Assembly (NCBI GenBank): GCA_030430725.1
Contig: JAUIKP010000002.1
Coordinates: 1 to 25,272 of the forward strand
Source: Nitrospiria bacterium
Lineage (GTDB): Bacteria > Nitrospirota > Nitrospiria > Nitrospirales > UBA8639
DNA length: 25,272 nt
Reading direction: 5' to 3'
The translations under genes were made by a program, and so were the position numbers. The notes under the pieces are model-generated. The model was not told where the DNA came from. It did no database searches and saw nothing but the letters and a program-made list of their open reading frames with translations. Shown in pieces: positions 16,074 to 25,003 of the stretch. The stretch's first letter is position 1. Each line of letters opens with the position of its first letter.

Positions 16074-17837
16074 ATGCGCTCTGTGGTTTTTTCAAAAGAT
16101 AAATTTATGTCCGTGGATTGGAATAAAATACGAACGGAATTGGCGGATTTTAATCCTTTGCCGCGGATCCGCCTCATGCACACGAATATCGTCCCGGACA
16201 TTTTATCGGGAATTACCGTAGCGTTTATTGCGCTGCCGTTGGCACTCGGTTTTGGAGTCGCCTCCGGGCTTGGGGCCATTGCCGGCATGTATGGAGCCAT
16301 TGCCGGGGGGCTGTTGGGGGGACTCTTTGGGGGATCAAATATCGGAGTCAGCGGACCCACAGGTCCCAAAACCGTCCAATTGGCTCTTATTCTACAGGAA
16401 CATCAACTTCCCGATGGAACGCCCGATATCACCTTTGCTTTTGGTTGCGTTCTTTTGAGCGGACTTATCATGATCGCACTGGCCTTTATGAAGGTAGGAC
16501 GATTTATTTATTACACACCCTATTCGGTGATTTCAGGATTCATGTGCGCCATCGGGGCCATTTTACTCATTCAACAATTCCGCCCGTTCATTGGATTGCC
16601 CATTCTTCCTGATATCAGGGAGGCTTTCGTCAACATACCTTCGGATGTGTTGAACTTCCAGGGAGAAGCCTTATTGGTTTCTTTGGTCACCTTAACCATC
16701 ATTCTTTTCTGGCCCAGATATGTCAAAATCGTATGGCTCCCATCTCCCCTCATTGCACTGCTGGCGGGGACGCTGCTTGCGCAGATGTTTCACTTTACCA
16801 TTCCGTACATTCCCGAAGTTCCTACTGGTTTACCAAGCCTTCATATTCCCACTCTAGACATGGTCGGAGCGATGTTCGTTCCGGCCGCAGCACTTGCCGG
16901 TCTGGCGGTGTACGACTCGCTGCTCACCTGTATTGTGCTTGATCAAAAAACCTCCGAGCGGCACAACAGCGATCAGGAAATCTTCGGCCAGGGGGTGGCC
17001 AACACGGCGGCAGGATTAATGGGGGGACTCACAACTGCGACGGCCACTATTCGCAGTTTGACGGTGATTGCCTGTAATGGAAAAACCATTTTGTCGACCA
17101 TGACGCATGGGATCATCCTCTTGTCATTGGTGTTAGGATTAGCACCCTTAGCCACCGCAATTCCCCTTGCTAGCCTTGCTGCCATTCTCTTCAAGGTCGG
17201 ATGGGATATTTTGGATTGGAGATTTTTCCCGGTATTACGTCGGGTGTCCCGAACCGACAAAATTTGTTTTTGGTCAACATTCCTCGTCACGATGACCGTG
17301 GACTTATTGGTCGCTGTCGGAATCGGTCTGTCCATTGCCTTTTTCCGGTTTGTCAAAGAAATGAGTGAGTTAGGGGAACCCCAAATAGTCAGTCTTCAAG
17401 ATCCAAAGGATCCATACCCTGGTAGTCATATGTTGGAGGCAGGGCTCCGCAGTCGCATCGGAGTCGTACAACCGGAAGGTCCTCTTTTTTTTGGTGTAGC
17501 CGATAAAGTATTTCGCATGAGTGAATTTTTTGGTCCGTATGAAGTCGTCATTCTGTCATTGAAACGTGTGCCGATCATGGATATATCGGGAGCCTTCGCC
17601 TTAGACGATTTAGTCGAATATGCCCTCAATCGTAAAACGAAAGTGCTCATCACGGAAATGATAGAACCTATTCAACAGCAGATGGAGAATTTGGGAATCC
17701 TTAAAAAAATCGGACAGCAGGCATGTTTTGACAACTTCAACGAGGCGCTTCAACAGGCCATCAATCTGCTTCACGAAAGGGACCATCCTTCTTATCTACC
17801 TGAACATTCTGAGCCAAAATCTACCGGTCTCCAATAA
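16074..17837 (+). CDS. SulP-family anion transporter with STAS domain (possible bicarbonate transporter)
   Basis: 587 residues from 16074; M12 at 16107 (MSVDWNKIRTEL) is an equally good start, and neither has a clear ribosome site. SulP/SLC26 proteins import sulfate, bicarbonate or other anions with protons or sodium. Seen: a cytoplasmic N-terminus, PDILSGITVAFIALPLALGFGVASG as the first helix, the substrate-region motif IGVSGPTGPKTV (about 90-101), about 12-14 helices to residue 425, then a STAS domain (about 455-575, EGPLFFGVADKVFRMSE, PIMDISGAFALDDLVEYA). Substrate cannot be read from sequence. Cyanobacterial BicA shows the family includes bicarbonate importers, and the carbonic-anhydrase-like gene directly downstream makes bicarbonate the more attractive guess. 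In line with the hyf genes. Confidence 0.9.
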   Translation: MRSVVFSKDKFMSVDWNKIRTELADFNPLPRIRLMHTNIVPDILSGITVAFIALPLALGFGVASGLGAIAGMYGAIAGGLLGGLFGGSNIGVSGPTGPKTVQLALILQEHQLPDGTPDITFAFGCVLLSGLIMIALAFMKVGRFIYYTPYSVISGFMCAIGAILLIQQFRPFIGLPILPDIREAFVNIPSDVLNFQGEALLVSLVTLTIILFWPRYVKIVWLPSPLIALLAGTLLAQMFHFTIPYIPEVPTGLPSLHIPTLDMVGAMFVPAAALAGLAVYDSLLTCIVLDQKTSERHNSDQEIFGQGVANTAAGLMGGLTTATATIRSLTVIACNGKTILSTMTHGIILLSLVLGLAPLATAIPLASLAAILFKVGWDILDWRFFPVLRRVSRTDKICFWSTFLVTMTVDLLVAVGIGLSIAFFRFVKEMSELGEPQIVSLQDPKDPYPGSHMLEAGLRSRIGVVQPEGPLFFGVADKVFRMSEFFGPYEVVILSLKRVPIMDISGAFALDDLVEYALNRKTKVLITEMIEPIQQQMENLGILKKIGQQACFDNFNEALQQAINLLHERDHPSYLPEHSEPKSTGLQ

Positions 17838-18093
17838 TGTGAACAAGAAACCGTCTGTATTCTTATTTTCTTGGTGATCAGAATCACATGGGGGAGCCAG
17901 CATGTCCAATTTTTTGGTTGTGAGATCTTCAAAGGAACCTAGGCGGGGATCTGTCCGGTCGACCTGCACATTTTCTTTGGTTTTCAGGTGACTGGCTGCC
18001 TGGCGTGTCCGGTGGAGATCCACAAGGTCTTGGTCGACATGAAAAATCGTCAACAAGGTGAAATAGTCAAAAACCAGATAACGAAGGAGAGCG
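17838..18093. other. Spacer between SulP gene and carbonic-anhydrase-like gene
   Basis: 256 bases without a gene. It ends in AAGGAG placed five bases before the next ATG. I saw no terminator hairpin with a T-run, so read-through from the SulP gene is possible. Confidence 0.4.
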
Positions 18094-19245
18094 ATGTTTT
18101 CCTCGAATGTCGATATTAAGGCCATTCTCGGAGATTTTGTCATCGAAGGGATGATGTTCCGCTACAGCAGCTTTATGGGACGTCTGTACAATTTTTGTAG
18201 ATCGTTGGGACTTGAGAAAGGGAAGATGCTTCCATCCCGTGCTTTCTGTTCGGACGAAAACCAAGGCTACCCGATTATTTTAATGGCAAAACATTTTGGA
18301 ACCTTTCCCTTTAATCACGGTCGCGTGGGAGGTATTGTTTCGACCGATCGACATGGCCCCTATGCCGAGCATGGGAAGGATCTCGTGCTCATTCATGCAA
18401 GCCATGTCGGGTATGATCCTGGTACTCACGCCTTTGGACCATACCGACGCTTGCAGACGGAATTTTCTGAAACGCGACCTACCTGTGGGAAGATCGAGAA
18501 TGTCCTGCAATGGTATCGGAATGAGCATACCTTTGCGAAGGAAAATATTTTTCTGGAACGTCATGACGAATATTTTATGGTCACTATCGATAATCAGTTG
18601 CTTCGGGAAAACAGGCGTGAGGGAATTTTTCTCAATATGGAGAAAATCGTTCTACCGGACAATAGGGGAGAATGTCATCCTCTTAAATCCTACAGCACGT
18701 CAAAATGTTATCCGGCTTCCAAGGAATTTCGTGGACTGCTCGGAGAATCCAGGTGGCCGGTTAGTGGCCGTCGAACCATTGGTGATTGGCTATTGCCGGA
18801 ACTCTTCCGATTTAAACGGGACATTCCTGATGATCCGGAAACGCATGGCTATCTTGAGCAAAATCTGCTCAATCCCATGTATCAAATCGTGACTTCTCAA
18901 TCCCCTTTGTTGACCGCGGCCCAAGTCAATACACAAGTCGAGTTTGATCGGACATATCGGACTCTTGTCAAAGCTGACGGCTATTCGGGTAAACAGGTGA
19001 TTCTTATCTCGGGATTAAACATTGATATTTCGCCGAGAGAAGGGCAGGTTTTTCCCCTCACAAAATTTATCCCTTGGGCTGCCTTCGTCAAAGAGAAAAA
19101 TGGGAAGGGGCATCTATTCGAGCAAAAGGAACTCTTTAATGAATTGCTCAATCAAAGGGAAGACAACCCGGATGAAGTTGACCTCGAGGGCGCTATCCAG
19201 AAAATGGAAGAGGAAGATGAAATCAGAATAAAAATTTCTGGCTGA
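18094..19245 (+). CDS. Soluble protein resembling LCIB/theta-type beta-carbonic anhydrases
   Basis: 383 residues with a strong AAGGAG site; no signal peptide or membrane helix, so cytoplasmic. I recognise it tentatively as LCIB_C_CA-like. The stretch FNHGRVGGIVSTD (73-85) and LVLIHASHVGYDP (97-109), followed by FGPYRRLQ and TCGKIENVL (130-138), follows the order of the LCIB motifs GLGG-x-LTCG, PHIAI and CACGAL as I remember them. Expected zinc ligands would be a first Cys, a His and a second Cys. H104 and C131 are present, but the first Cys position reads S83/T84 followed by D85, so the metal site may be altered. The C-terminal third (VILISGLNIDISPREGQVFPLTKFIPWAAF and an acidic tail) is extra and unrecognised. 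Last plus-strand gene of the presumed hyf-SulP transcription unit. If the homology is wrong, it is an unknown conserved-looking protein. Confidence 0.45.
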   Translation: MFSSNVDIKAILGDFVIEGMMFRYSSFMGRLYNFCRSLGLEKGKMLPSRAFCSDENQGYPIILMAKHFGTFPFNHGRVGGIVSTDRHGPYAEHGKDLVLIHASHVGYDPGTHAFGPYRRLQTEFSETRPTCGKIENVLQWYRNEHTFAKENIFLERHDEYFMVTIDNQLLRENRREGIFLNMEKIVLPDNRGECHPLKSYSTSKCYPASKEFRGLLGESRWPVSGRRTIGDWLLPELFRFKRDIPDDPETHGYLEQNLLNPMYQIVTSQSPLLTAAQVNTQVEFDRTYRTLVKADGYSGKQVILISGLNIDISPREGQVFPLTKFIPWAAFVKEKNGKGHLFEQKELFNELLNQREDNPDEVDLEGAIQKMEEEDEIRIKISG

Positions 19246-19694
19246 TACGACCGAATTTTAGATTGCCATTGGGGTCCGTTTCCAAGAGGGATCCATTTGA
19301 TTGTTTGTTTTGATGCCATCTTTCATTCCTCGGGAAAACGAAGAATCCATGAACCCTAAAAAATGCTCCGAATGATTTCCCCGGAGTATTACCCCAAGTT
19401 AAAATTTTGGATTGGTGGAGAATCCCGGAAATTCATGGTGTTCGGATTGTGTCCTGATCCTCATGGTGAGTGGGGGGTTGCATCTTTATGGTGTGGAGGA
19501 TGCAGGGTGAAGGGGGTCCTGGTTGAGAATATGAGACGGTATTGGTCGGTCATCAGACTGCCTTTGAATTTGGCGTTGGTCCCCATCGTCAGTTCATGCG
19601 CCGAATGATGTCACGCATTAGCGGTGTTGGTATGCGGCATGAGGTTTATCAAGGAGTGGGTTCCTCTTTATTTCTGTGTGGCGAGGGAATTTCA
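19246..19694. other. Convergent intergenic region, no gene seen
   Basis: About 450 bases between converging genes. An 81-codon plus-strand frame (from 19363) has no ribosome site or family resemblance and I leave it out. No clear bidirectional terminator was found by eye. Confidence 0.5.
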
Positions 19695-20513
19695 TTAGGA
19701 CTCTGAGTAGAAAAGTAATTGTACGCCGATGGTAATGACCAGGAGAGCCCAGAGGATTTTCAATGCAAATTGGATGTGGGAGGTATTCTGCAACGCCGCA
19801 TGAGATCGTGGTATGAACTCGCCGGCAAACCAGACTACGCCACCTGCCAAGGCCAATGTGCCCATGATGTTATGGTGCGTCTGAATGTCGTGGCCGGATG
19901 GATGGAGACCATGCATGTGGCGAAACAGCATAAGGCCTCCGACCAGTGCAAAGCCCGGTAGAAGTGATCGCCAGAACACGTGAGATAATTTTCCAGCCCG
20001 AAGGAAACCCTCCACCAGGCCGACAGCCAAGGCCAGGATCCCGAATATTTTGTGTTGCAGCACTTCAGGATCTTTGCCGGATAAGGTTTCGGCTAATGTC
20101 CACGAGCCAATGGGCCATGCCAAATGATCGCTCCAGATCAACAGGAAGATTCCTGATCCAATCAGTGACCCTGGTAACAGCCAACGAAACCACATGAATG
20201 CTTGCCAGCCCATGGCTGTTTGCCATTCACTGAGGCCCACCAGTATGACACCGGCTCCAACGAGCGCATGGTTGAATTCGCTGTACGCAATTCCTTCCGG
20301 GGAGCCTTCCCATTGTCCGACCGGCGGAGCAGCGACCTGATGGTGGGAGGGGTGATTGTGGTGGGTTTCTTCCTCCGAAATGCTGTGTGGTTCGGCCCAG
20401 GCGGAAGGTAGTCCAAGATGCAGCTCGTGGTGTATTGGTTCCCATAGGCCTTGAATAAGCAGTATCCCGACAAAAACGCGATAGAGCCAGGTAAACAGGA
20501 CAGTAGAAGGCAT
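19695..20513 (-). CDS. His-rich multi-spanning membrane protein, unknown function
   Basis: Starting at the ATG at 20513 gives 272 residues (MPSTVLFTWLYRV...) with GAGGA 13 bases upstream; an in-frame ATG 36 codons earlier (20621) gives a polar, unlikely N-terminus. The protein opens with a hydrophobic segment that could be a signal peptide (ending LPSAWAEP), then a His cluster (HHNHPSHHQ), then about six helices. Conserved-looking His residues sit at helix ends: EFNHALVGAG, LQHKIFGILAL, FRHMHGLHPSGHD and THHNIMGTLALAGG. This layout recalls CopD/YcnJ-like copper proteins or haem/metal-binding membrane proteins, but no signature is decisive. It lies downstream of thiI on the same strand after about 200 bases. 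Confidence 0.65.
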   Translation of the reverse strand: MPSTVLFTWLYRVFVGILLIQGLWEPIHHELHLGLPSAWAEPHSISEEETHHNHPSHHQVAAPPVGQWEGSPEGIAYSEFNHALVGAGVILVGLSEWQTAMGWQAFMWFRWLLPGSLIGSGIFLLIWSDHLAWPIGSWTLAETLSGKDPEVLQHKIFGILALAVGLVEGFLRAGKLSHVFWRSLLPGFALVGGLMLFRHMHGLHPSGHDIQTHHNIMGTLALAGGVVWFAGEFIPRSHAALQNTSHIQFALKILWALLVITIGVQLLFYSES

Positions 20514-20721
20514 GATGCTCACGTGTTCCTCACTGAAGATTTTCCTTGGGTTATGGTTTTTCCAATGTAGGAAGGTTGCAGAATGATCTCTTGCTGAAAC
20601 TAGAACGTAGGATTCGAGCATTTCGCTAAATATGATTGTTCATATCGTTTATCCAGAGTATTGACAGTTACCGTCTGATGGTGGGCGGTGGTTTAATGTG
20701 TAAAAAAGCATTCTATTATGG

Positions 20722-21921
20722 TTATGGTGCCCTTCGTTCCATCCGTTCTGCATGAGAGAACGCGACCAATTCTTTTCCTTGGAGGCTTTGCTGAACCAGC
20801 TTGGGAATGTCGAGGCCTTGCTCGACTTTGAGGATATGGGGTAGCCGGCATCGTGTTTGTGGATGTTTTGGGACGAAGAGCGTGCAGCAGTCTTGGTCCG
20901 GTTCGATAGAGGTCTCGAACGACCCCAGCGCTTGAGCTTGTTGTGTGATTTCCAACTAATCCATTCCGATGAGCGGACGAAGAATGGGAAGTGACGTCGC
21001 TTCGTTTATGACAGAAATATTTTCCGGCGTTTGGGACGCCACTTGACCCAGGCTGTCTCCGGTCGTGAGGGCCCATGCCTCCTCCTGCTCGGCAATTCGT
21101 GCAGCGATGCGGAGCATCAATCGACGGTAAAGCACGACGCGCACGGGAGGCGGCGTGTTGATGACGATTTGGCTTTGAATATCACCAAAGGGAATGAGGT
21201 GAAGACGGGAAGTCAGTTGGTACTTCGTGAGCAACGCGACCTGATCGCGGACTTTTTCTTCAGAAACCCGGGAGAGATATGGCCGACCGTGAAAGTGCAC
21301 AAAGACGGCTTTGCAACCACGTTTCATCATGCGATAGGCTGCCACTGGAGAATCGATACCACCGGAAATGAGACAAATGACTTTTCCTCCCGTCCCCGTC
21401 GGGAGTCCCCCGGGTCCCGCGTCCCGTTGACAGGAGTAGTAGGCGTAGGGCGGGACTAATTCTACTAAAATCGTCATATCGGGGTGCGATAGGTTGACTC
21501 GCTTGCCGGTATGGTCGGCGACGGCGGCCCCGATTTCTCGCTCCACGTCCATTGACGTTTTGACGAATCGCTTGTCTGCCCGTTTGGTACTGACCCGAAA
21601 TGTGGCATAAGGATGCGTGGGCAGGTGCGCAACGATCGCGTCTTTGAGAACCGTGAGATCGGATTGGTCGTAAGCTAATGGTACGGCTCTGGTCAAAGAA
21701 AAATTGACGATACCGAATACGCGCTTGAGCTGTTCCTGCAAGTTAGGCCACGCCGCCTCATCCTCGAAGCTCACCCGTATTCGTCCCTGGAGTGCTTCGA
21801 CATGCACATGTGCCAGGGGTTTCAGGGCTCCTCGGAGATGCTGGACTAACCGGTATTCGAAATGTTTCCGGTTGCCTCCCTTGAGGGCGAGTTCATGATA
21901 ATGCACTAAGACATGAAGCAT
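20722..21921 (-). pseudogene. thiI: ThiI tRNA 4-thiouridine synthase interrupted by an in-frame amber codon
   Basis: ThiI transfers sulfur to U8 of tRNA and supplies sulfur for thiamine. The ATG at 21921 overlaps the trxB stop (TAATG). The first 321 codons hold the NFLD/THUMP region (LVHYHELALKGGNRKHFE) and the PP-loop ISGGIDSPVAAY, reaching the conserved ILRPLIGMD. The next codon (20958-20956) is TAG. The same frame then continues open for 77 codons with clear ThiI sequence: LEITQQAQALGSF, SIEPDQDCCTLFVPKHP, to a TAA at 20724-20722. Without the TAG the product would be 399 residues, the normal length for ThiI without a rhodanese domain. Most ThiI proteins have Lys at this point (GMDK-x-EI), so AAG to TAG is a one-base change. 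Options are a recent nonsense mutation, a sequence error, or read-through/suppression. The fragment after TAG carries the conserved CC motif, so the truncated product is probably inactive. Confidence 0.88.
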
Positions 21922-22844
21922 TAATGGAGTGATTCTAGATATTTCTCGGCGTCGATGGCCGCCATGCATCCCGATCCGGCCGCCGTAATGGCTTGGCGAT
22001 AATGTGAATCCTGCACATCACCTGATGCAAAAACGCCGGGGATGTTGGTGGTAGACCGATTTGGCTGAGTGCGGATGTAGCCTTGCTCGTCCATATCGAT
22101 GAGTCCGGTAAACAGGCTGGTGTTCGGGGTATGGCCGATGGCCACGAAGACGCCTGATAGCGGAATCTCTTCAATCTGGTTGGTTTGTACGTTGCGAACC
22201 CGGATGCCTTTCACGACGTCATCACCCAGGACCTCTTCGAGAGTACTATTCCATTGAAAGGTGATCTTTTCATTGTTGATGGCTCGGTCCTGCATGATTT
22301 TTGATGCGCGCAATTTATCGCGACGATGAACGAGGGTGACTTTTGAAGCGAATTTGGTCAGAAATGTGGCTTCCTCCACGGCGCTATCACCGCCGCCGAT
22401 GACCGCAATCTCTTTGCCACGAAAAAAGAATCCGTCGCAGGTGGCACATGTCGAAACACCATGACCCATGAGGCGGCTTTCGGAGGGCAGGCCCAGTAAG
22501 TTGGCCGAGGCTCCGGTTGCGATAATCAGCGTTCGGGTTTCCAGAGTGGCTTCGTCATCAACCGTGATCTGAAAGGGGCGCACCTGGAGATCGACCTTGG
22601 TGACATGCCCCTGGCGAAATTGGGTGCCGAACCGTTCGGCTTGGGCCCGCATGTCTTGAATGAGTTGAGGGCCCATGATGCCTTTAGGGAATCCGGGAAA
22701 ATTTTCCACATCGGTGGTGATGGTTAATTGTCCGCCAGGCTGCGAACCATCGATGAGCAAGGGGGAAAGATTGGCTCGGGCGGTATAGACGGCGGCGGTT
22801 AATCCGGCCGGGCCCGATCCCAGAATAATGACGTCATGCACCAT
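21921..22844 (-). CDS. trxB: Thioredoxin reductase
   Basis: 307 residues, standard bacterial length. This FAD/NADPH enzyme reduces thioredoxin in the cytoplasm. Seen: FAD-binding GSGPAGLTAA (from residue 9), the redox-active pair C133-x2-C136 (STCATCDGFF), the NADPH-binding GGGDSAVEEA (150-159) followed by VTLVHRRDKLRAS, and the C-terminal FAD motif GVFASGDVQD. The ATG at 22844 has AAGGAG seven bases upstream. Its TAA overlaps the thiI ATG by one base, so the two are translationally coupled; coaE lies 38 bases upstream on the same strand. Confidence 0.97.
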   Translation of the reverse strand: MVHDVIILGSGPAGLTAAVYTARANLSPLLIDGSQPGGQLTITTDVENFPGFPKGIMGPQLIQDMRAQAERFGTQFRQGHVTKVDLQVRPFQITVDDEATLETRTLIIATGASANLLGLPSESRLMGHGVSTCATCDGFFFRGKEIAVIGGGDSAVEEATFLTKFASKVTLVHRRDKLRASKIMQDRAINNEKITFQWNSTLEEVLGDDVVKGIRVRNVQTNQIEEIPLSGVFVAIGHTPNTSLFTGLIDMDEQGYIRTQPNRSTTNIPGVFASGDVQDSHYRQAITAAGSGCMAAIDAEKYLESLH

Positions 22845-22882
22845 GCGTGGACTCCTTACGGTTAGACATGTAGTTGAACGGT

Positions 22883-23521
22883 CTATGGGGTATTGAGGCT
22901 GCGGCGGGTCGTTCGTGACCTCGCCTCACTGATATATGTCCTATACAATGACTGGACCGCACGGCGCAACTGGGTATGTGACCATGTTCCATCCAATACA
23001 GCGTCGGCATAATCGAGCTTGTGACGAAGGGGCATTTGTTGTCTGATTCGCCGGAGGGCTTGGGCCTTGGTCAGGCCATCACGACGGCAGGCGCGGGCGA
23101 GTTGAGTGGCCCGGTCGGCGGTGACGACTATGACATGATCCATACGCCTGTGTGCCCCGGCTTCCAATAATAACGCAGCATCATAAATGATAACCGCATA
23201 GGGATCTTCGTGTCGCATCCTTTTAACCTGTGTGGCCTGCTCCCGGGCGATACGGGGATGAACGATCCCATGCAAAACGTGTAATTTCTTAGGGGATTTA
23301 AATACGATTTCCGCGAGAGCTTGGCGATTGATCGTGTGGTCTTCGGCGAGCACTTGTGTCCCGAATTCCTTGACAATATCCCTCCAAGCCGGTTTACCAG
23401 GTTTGACAACGACTCTGGCCAGTTCGTCGGCGTCAATTATCCTGGCTCCAAGTGATTGAAATATTTTGGCGACAGTCGTTTTTCCTGATGCCAAGCCTCC
23501 AGTTAACCCGACGACGACCAT
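22883..23521 (-). CDS. coaE: Dephospho-CoA kinase
   Basis: Final step of coenzyme A synthesis: phosphorylation of the ribose 3'-OH of dephospho-CoA. From the ATG at 23521 it has 212 residues, the normal length. Seen: a P-loop GLTGGLASGKTT (from residue 5), the DADELAR motif around residues 30-36, a VHPRI segment, the LLLEAGAHRRMD core, and RRDGLTKAQALRRI in the lid. In-frame ATGs at 23536 and 23602 would add 5 or 27 residues; none has a clear ribosome site, and MVVVGLTGG is the usual family start. Upstream of trxB and thiI on the same strand, divergent from the beta-helix gene. Confidence 0.93.
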   Translation of the reverse strand: MVVVGLTGGLASGKTTVAKIFQSLGARIIDADELARVVVKPGKPAWRDIVKEFGTQVLAEDHTINRQALAEIVFKSPKKLHVLHGIVHPRIAREQATQVKRMRHEDPYAVIIYDAALLLEAGAHRRMDHVIVVTADRATQLARACRRDGLTKAQALRRIRQQMPLRHKLDYADAVLDGTWSHTQLRRAVQSLYRTYISEARSRTTRRSLNTP

Positions 23522-23672
23522 AGCCAACCATAGCATAGGGGGTGGGAAGCAACAATAAATGAGGAAAAATTTTGATAACGGCTTGACCCTGTGAAACTTC
23601 ATGAGGTATTGACTCGATGAAAGTTTTTCCTTTAGGTAAGCCGATCGACTGCCAAGAGAAGGACAAGGGGGA

Positions 23673-24734
23673 ATGAACCACGTGATAGTTCAACACTTGC
23701 TGACCGCCTTTCGATCAGGTTTCATATTCTGTGTCCAGATTCTGTGTGTCCTGCCTGGGTCGGCGTTTGCCAACTCTGAAGAGCTTGCGCCTTCTGAACC
23801 TGTTTCGTCGGAATGGCAGGTGGCCTTGGATGGATCCGGGCATTTCACCTCGATTCAAGAAGCGATTGATCAGGCTGCGTCAGGTGATACCATTGTGATT
23901 AAGGCGGGAGCCTATGCCGAGGATGTGACCGTGCATAGCAAGGAAGGTTTGTCGATTATCGGTGAAGGCATGGACCTGGTCGTTTTGACGGGGAAAAGGC
24001 GGGTCGGGACTCTTCATATTGGTAAATGGCCGTATGGGGCCACGAATGTGACGATTCGGGATCTGTCCGTCACTCAACATGGTGGATTGGGCGTTGGGAT
24101 TTTTAATGGCAGTGGCGTGCGATTAACACGGATTCGTGTCAATGGTATGGTATTTAGTCAACAGGTGCAGAATGTATTTTTGGAGGATTGTGTGATCGGT
24201 GACAGTGAGACAACAGGTGTAGCATTTGCGGATTCTACCGGCACCGTATCGGGCAGTCTGATTTACCATAATGATCATGGAGTGGTTATCGGAGGAAACT
24301 CGGATGTGATCCTAAAACAGAATGTGATAACTCGAAGTCTTTATGAAGCCGTGTTGATGACTGATCAGTCTAAAGCCCGGATAATTCAAAACACCCTGGC
24401 TCAGAACGGAGGCGGGGCTGCTTTCCATGACCAGGCCCAAGCCGATGTGCAGGGAAATATTATTAGTCAGAGCGCCGTAGGTTTTTTGTTCTTTCCGGGG
24501 AGTCACACCACGTTGGCCTTTAATGCTTTGTCGGGAAACCAGGGAGATTATGTCATGACCGGGACTCCACCCACGCCGGCTCCGGATCGCGCAGGGAAAA
24601 CTGATGTACAATTTGCTCCCGGCTTTGTCAGTCCTGAAAATGGGGATTTTCGTCTCCAGTCCGATTCTTCCATGATCCAGGTTGGTGCCTTTCCCTATTT
24701 AGGGGCTCTGCCTCCAGTTTCTTCCAACCCATAA
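23673..24734 (+). CDS. Exported right-handed beta-helix repeat protein
   Basis: 353 residues with AGGA about nine bases before the ATG. Signal peptide 1-34 (hydrophobic core ILCVLPGSAFA, cleavage before NSEE). Residues about 48-300 form parallel beta-helix turns: GHFTSIQEAIDQAASGDTIV and AGAYAEDVTVHSKEGLSIIG begin as in NosD/pectin-lyase-fold proteins, followed by regular coils such as GVRLTRIRVNG, NVFLEDCVIGDS, ADSTGTVSGSLIYHNDHGV, SDVILKQNVITRS, SKARIIQNTLAQNG and QADVQGNIISQS. The C-terminus (FAPGFVSPENGDFRLQSDSSMIQVGA) is the common end of such proteins. It acts in the periplasm or outside; it may bind or process carbohydrate, but no catalytic set is recognisable. Divergent from coaE. Confidence 0.85.
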   Translation: MNHVIVQHLLTAFRSGFIFCVQILCVLPGSAFANSEELAPSEPVSSEWQVALDGSGHFTSIQEAIDQAASGDTIVIKAGAYAEDVTVHSKEGLSIIGEGMDLVVLTGKRRVGTLHIGKWPYGATNVTIRDLSVTQHGGLGVGIFNGSGVRLTRIRVNGMVFSQQVQNVFLEDCVIGDSETTGVAFADSTGTVSGSLIYHNDHGVVIGGNSDVILKQNVITRSLYEAVLMTDQSKARIIQNTLAQNGGGAAFHDQAQADVQGNIISQSAVGFLFFPGSHTTLAFNALSGNQGDYVMTGTPPTPAPDRAGKTDVQFAPGFVSPENGDFRLQSDSSMIQVGAFPYLGALPPVSSNP

Positions 24735-25003
24735 ATTTTGTCTCAGGTCCGTTTGCCCAAAGGGCTGAGGCCTTCCGTTCGAGAGGTCTCGGTGCGCGAT
24801 TGGACGAGTCTTTTTGAACACTCCATGAATTTTTCTGGTCGGGTTTTTTCACAAAGGCGTGAAGGAACAGATCAAAAATTTAAAACCTTTAAAAGTGGCA
24901 TTTGCATATTCTTGTCGCAGAAATCCATGGTTGTCCTTCCCTTGCAACCCCATGCCACACAGGCCCAGAGATTCTGGACATCCCGCAACTACAAATTTTT
25001 GGA
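24735..25003. other. Spacer between converging genes
   Basis: 269 bases. Just after the beta-helix stop there is a short GCCC-AAA-GGGC hairpin nested between CTCAG and CTGAG (about 24742-24773) without a T-run, possibly a weak terminator. No gene is supported. Confidence 0.3.

Noticed and set aside
11102..19245. DAB (DabA/DabB) inorganic-carbon system
   Set aside because: A DabB-like pump alone is not evidence: no DUF2309 (DabA) protein is present, and the pump subunits belong to a full Hyf-type operon.
20722..20955. Separate small gene starting at TTG after the thiI stop
   Set aside because: It is the exact in-frame continuation of thiI with conserved ThiI sequence and no ribosome site, so it is better read as the 3' part of an interrupted gene.
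20956..20958. Genome-wide reassignment of TAG to a sense codon
   Set aside because: TAG terminates hyfB, the second hyfF gene and the aspartyl protease gene at expected family lengths.
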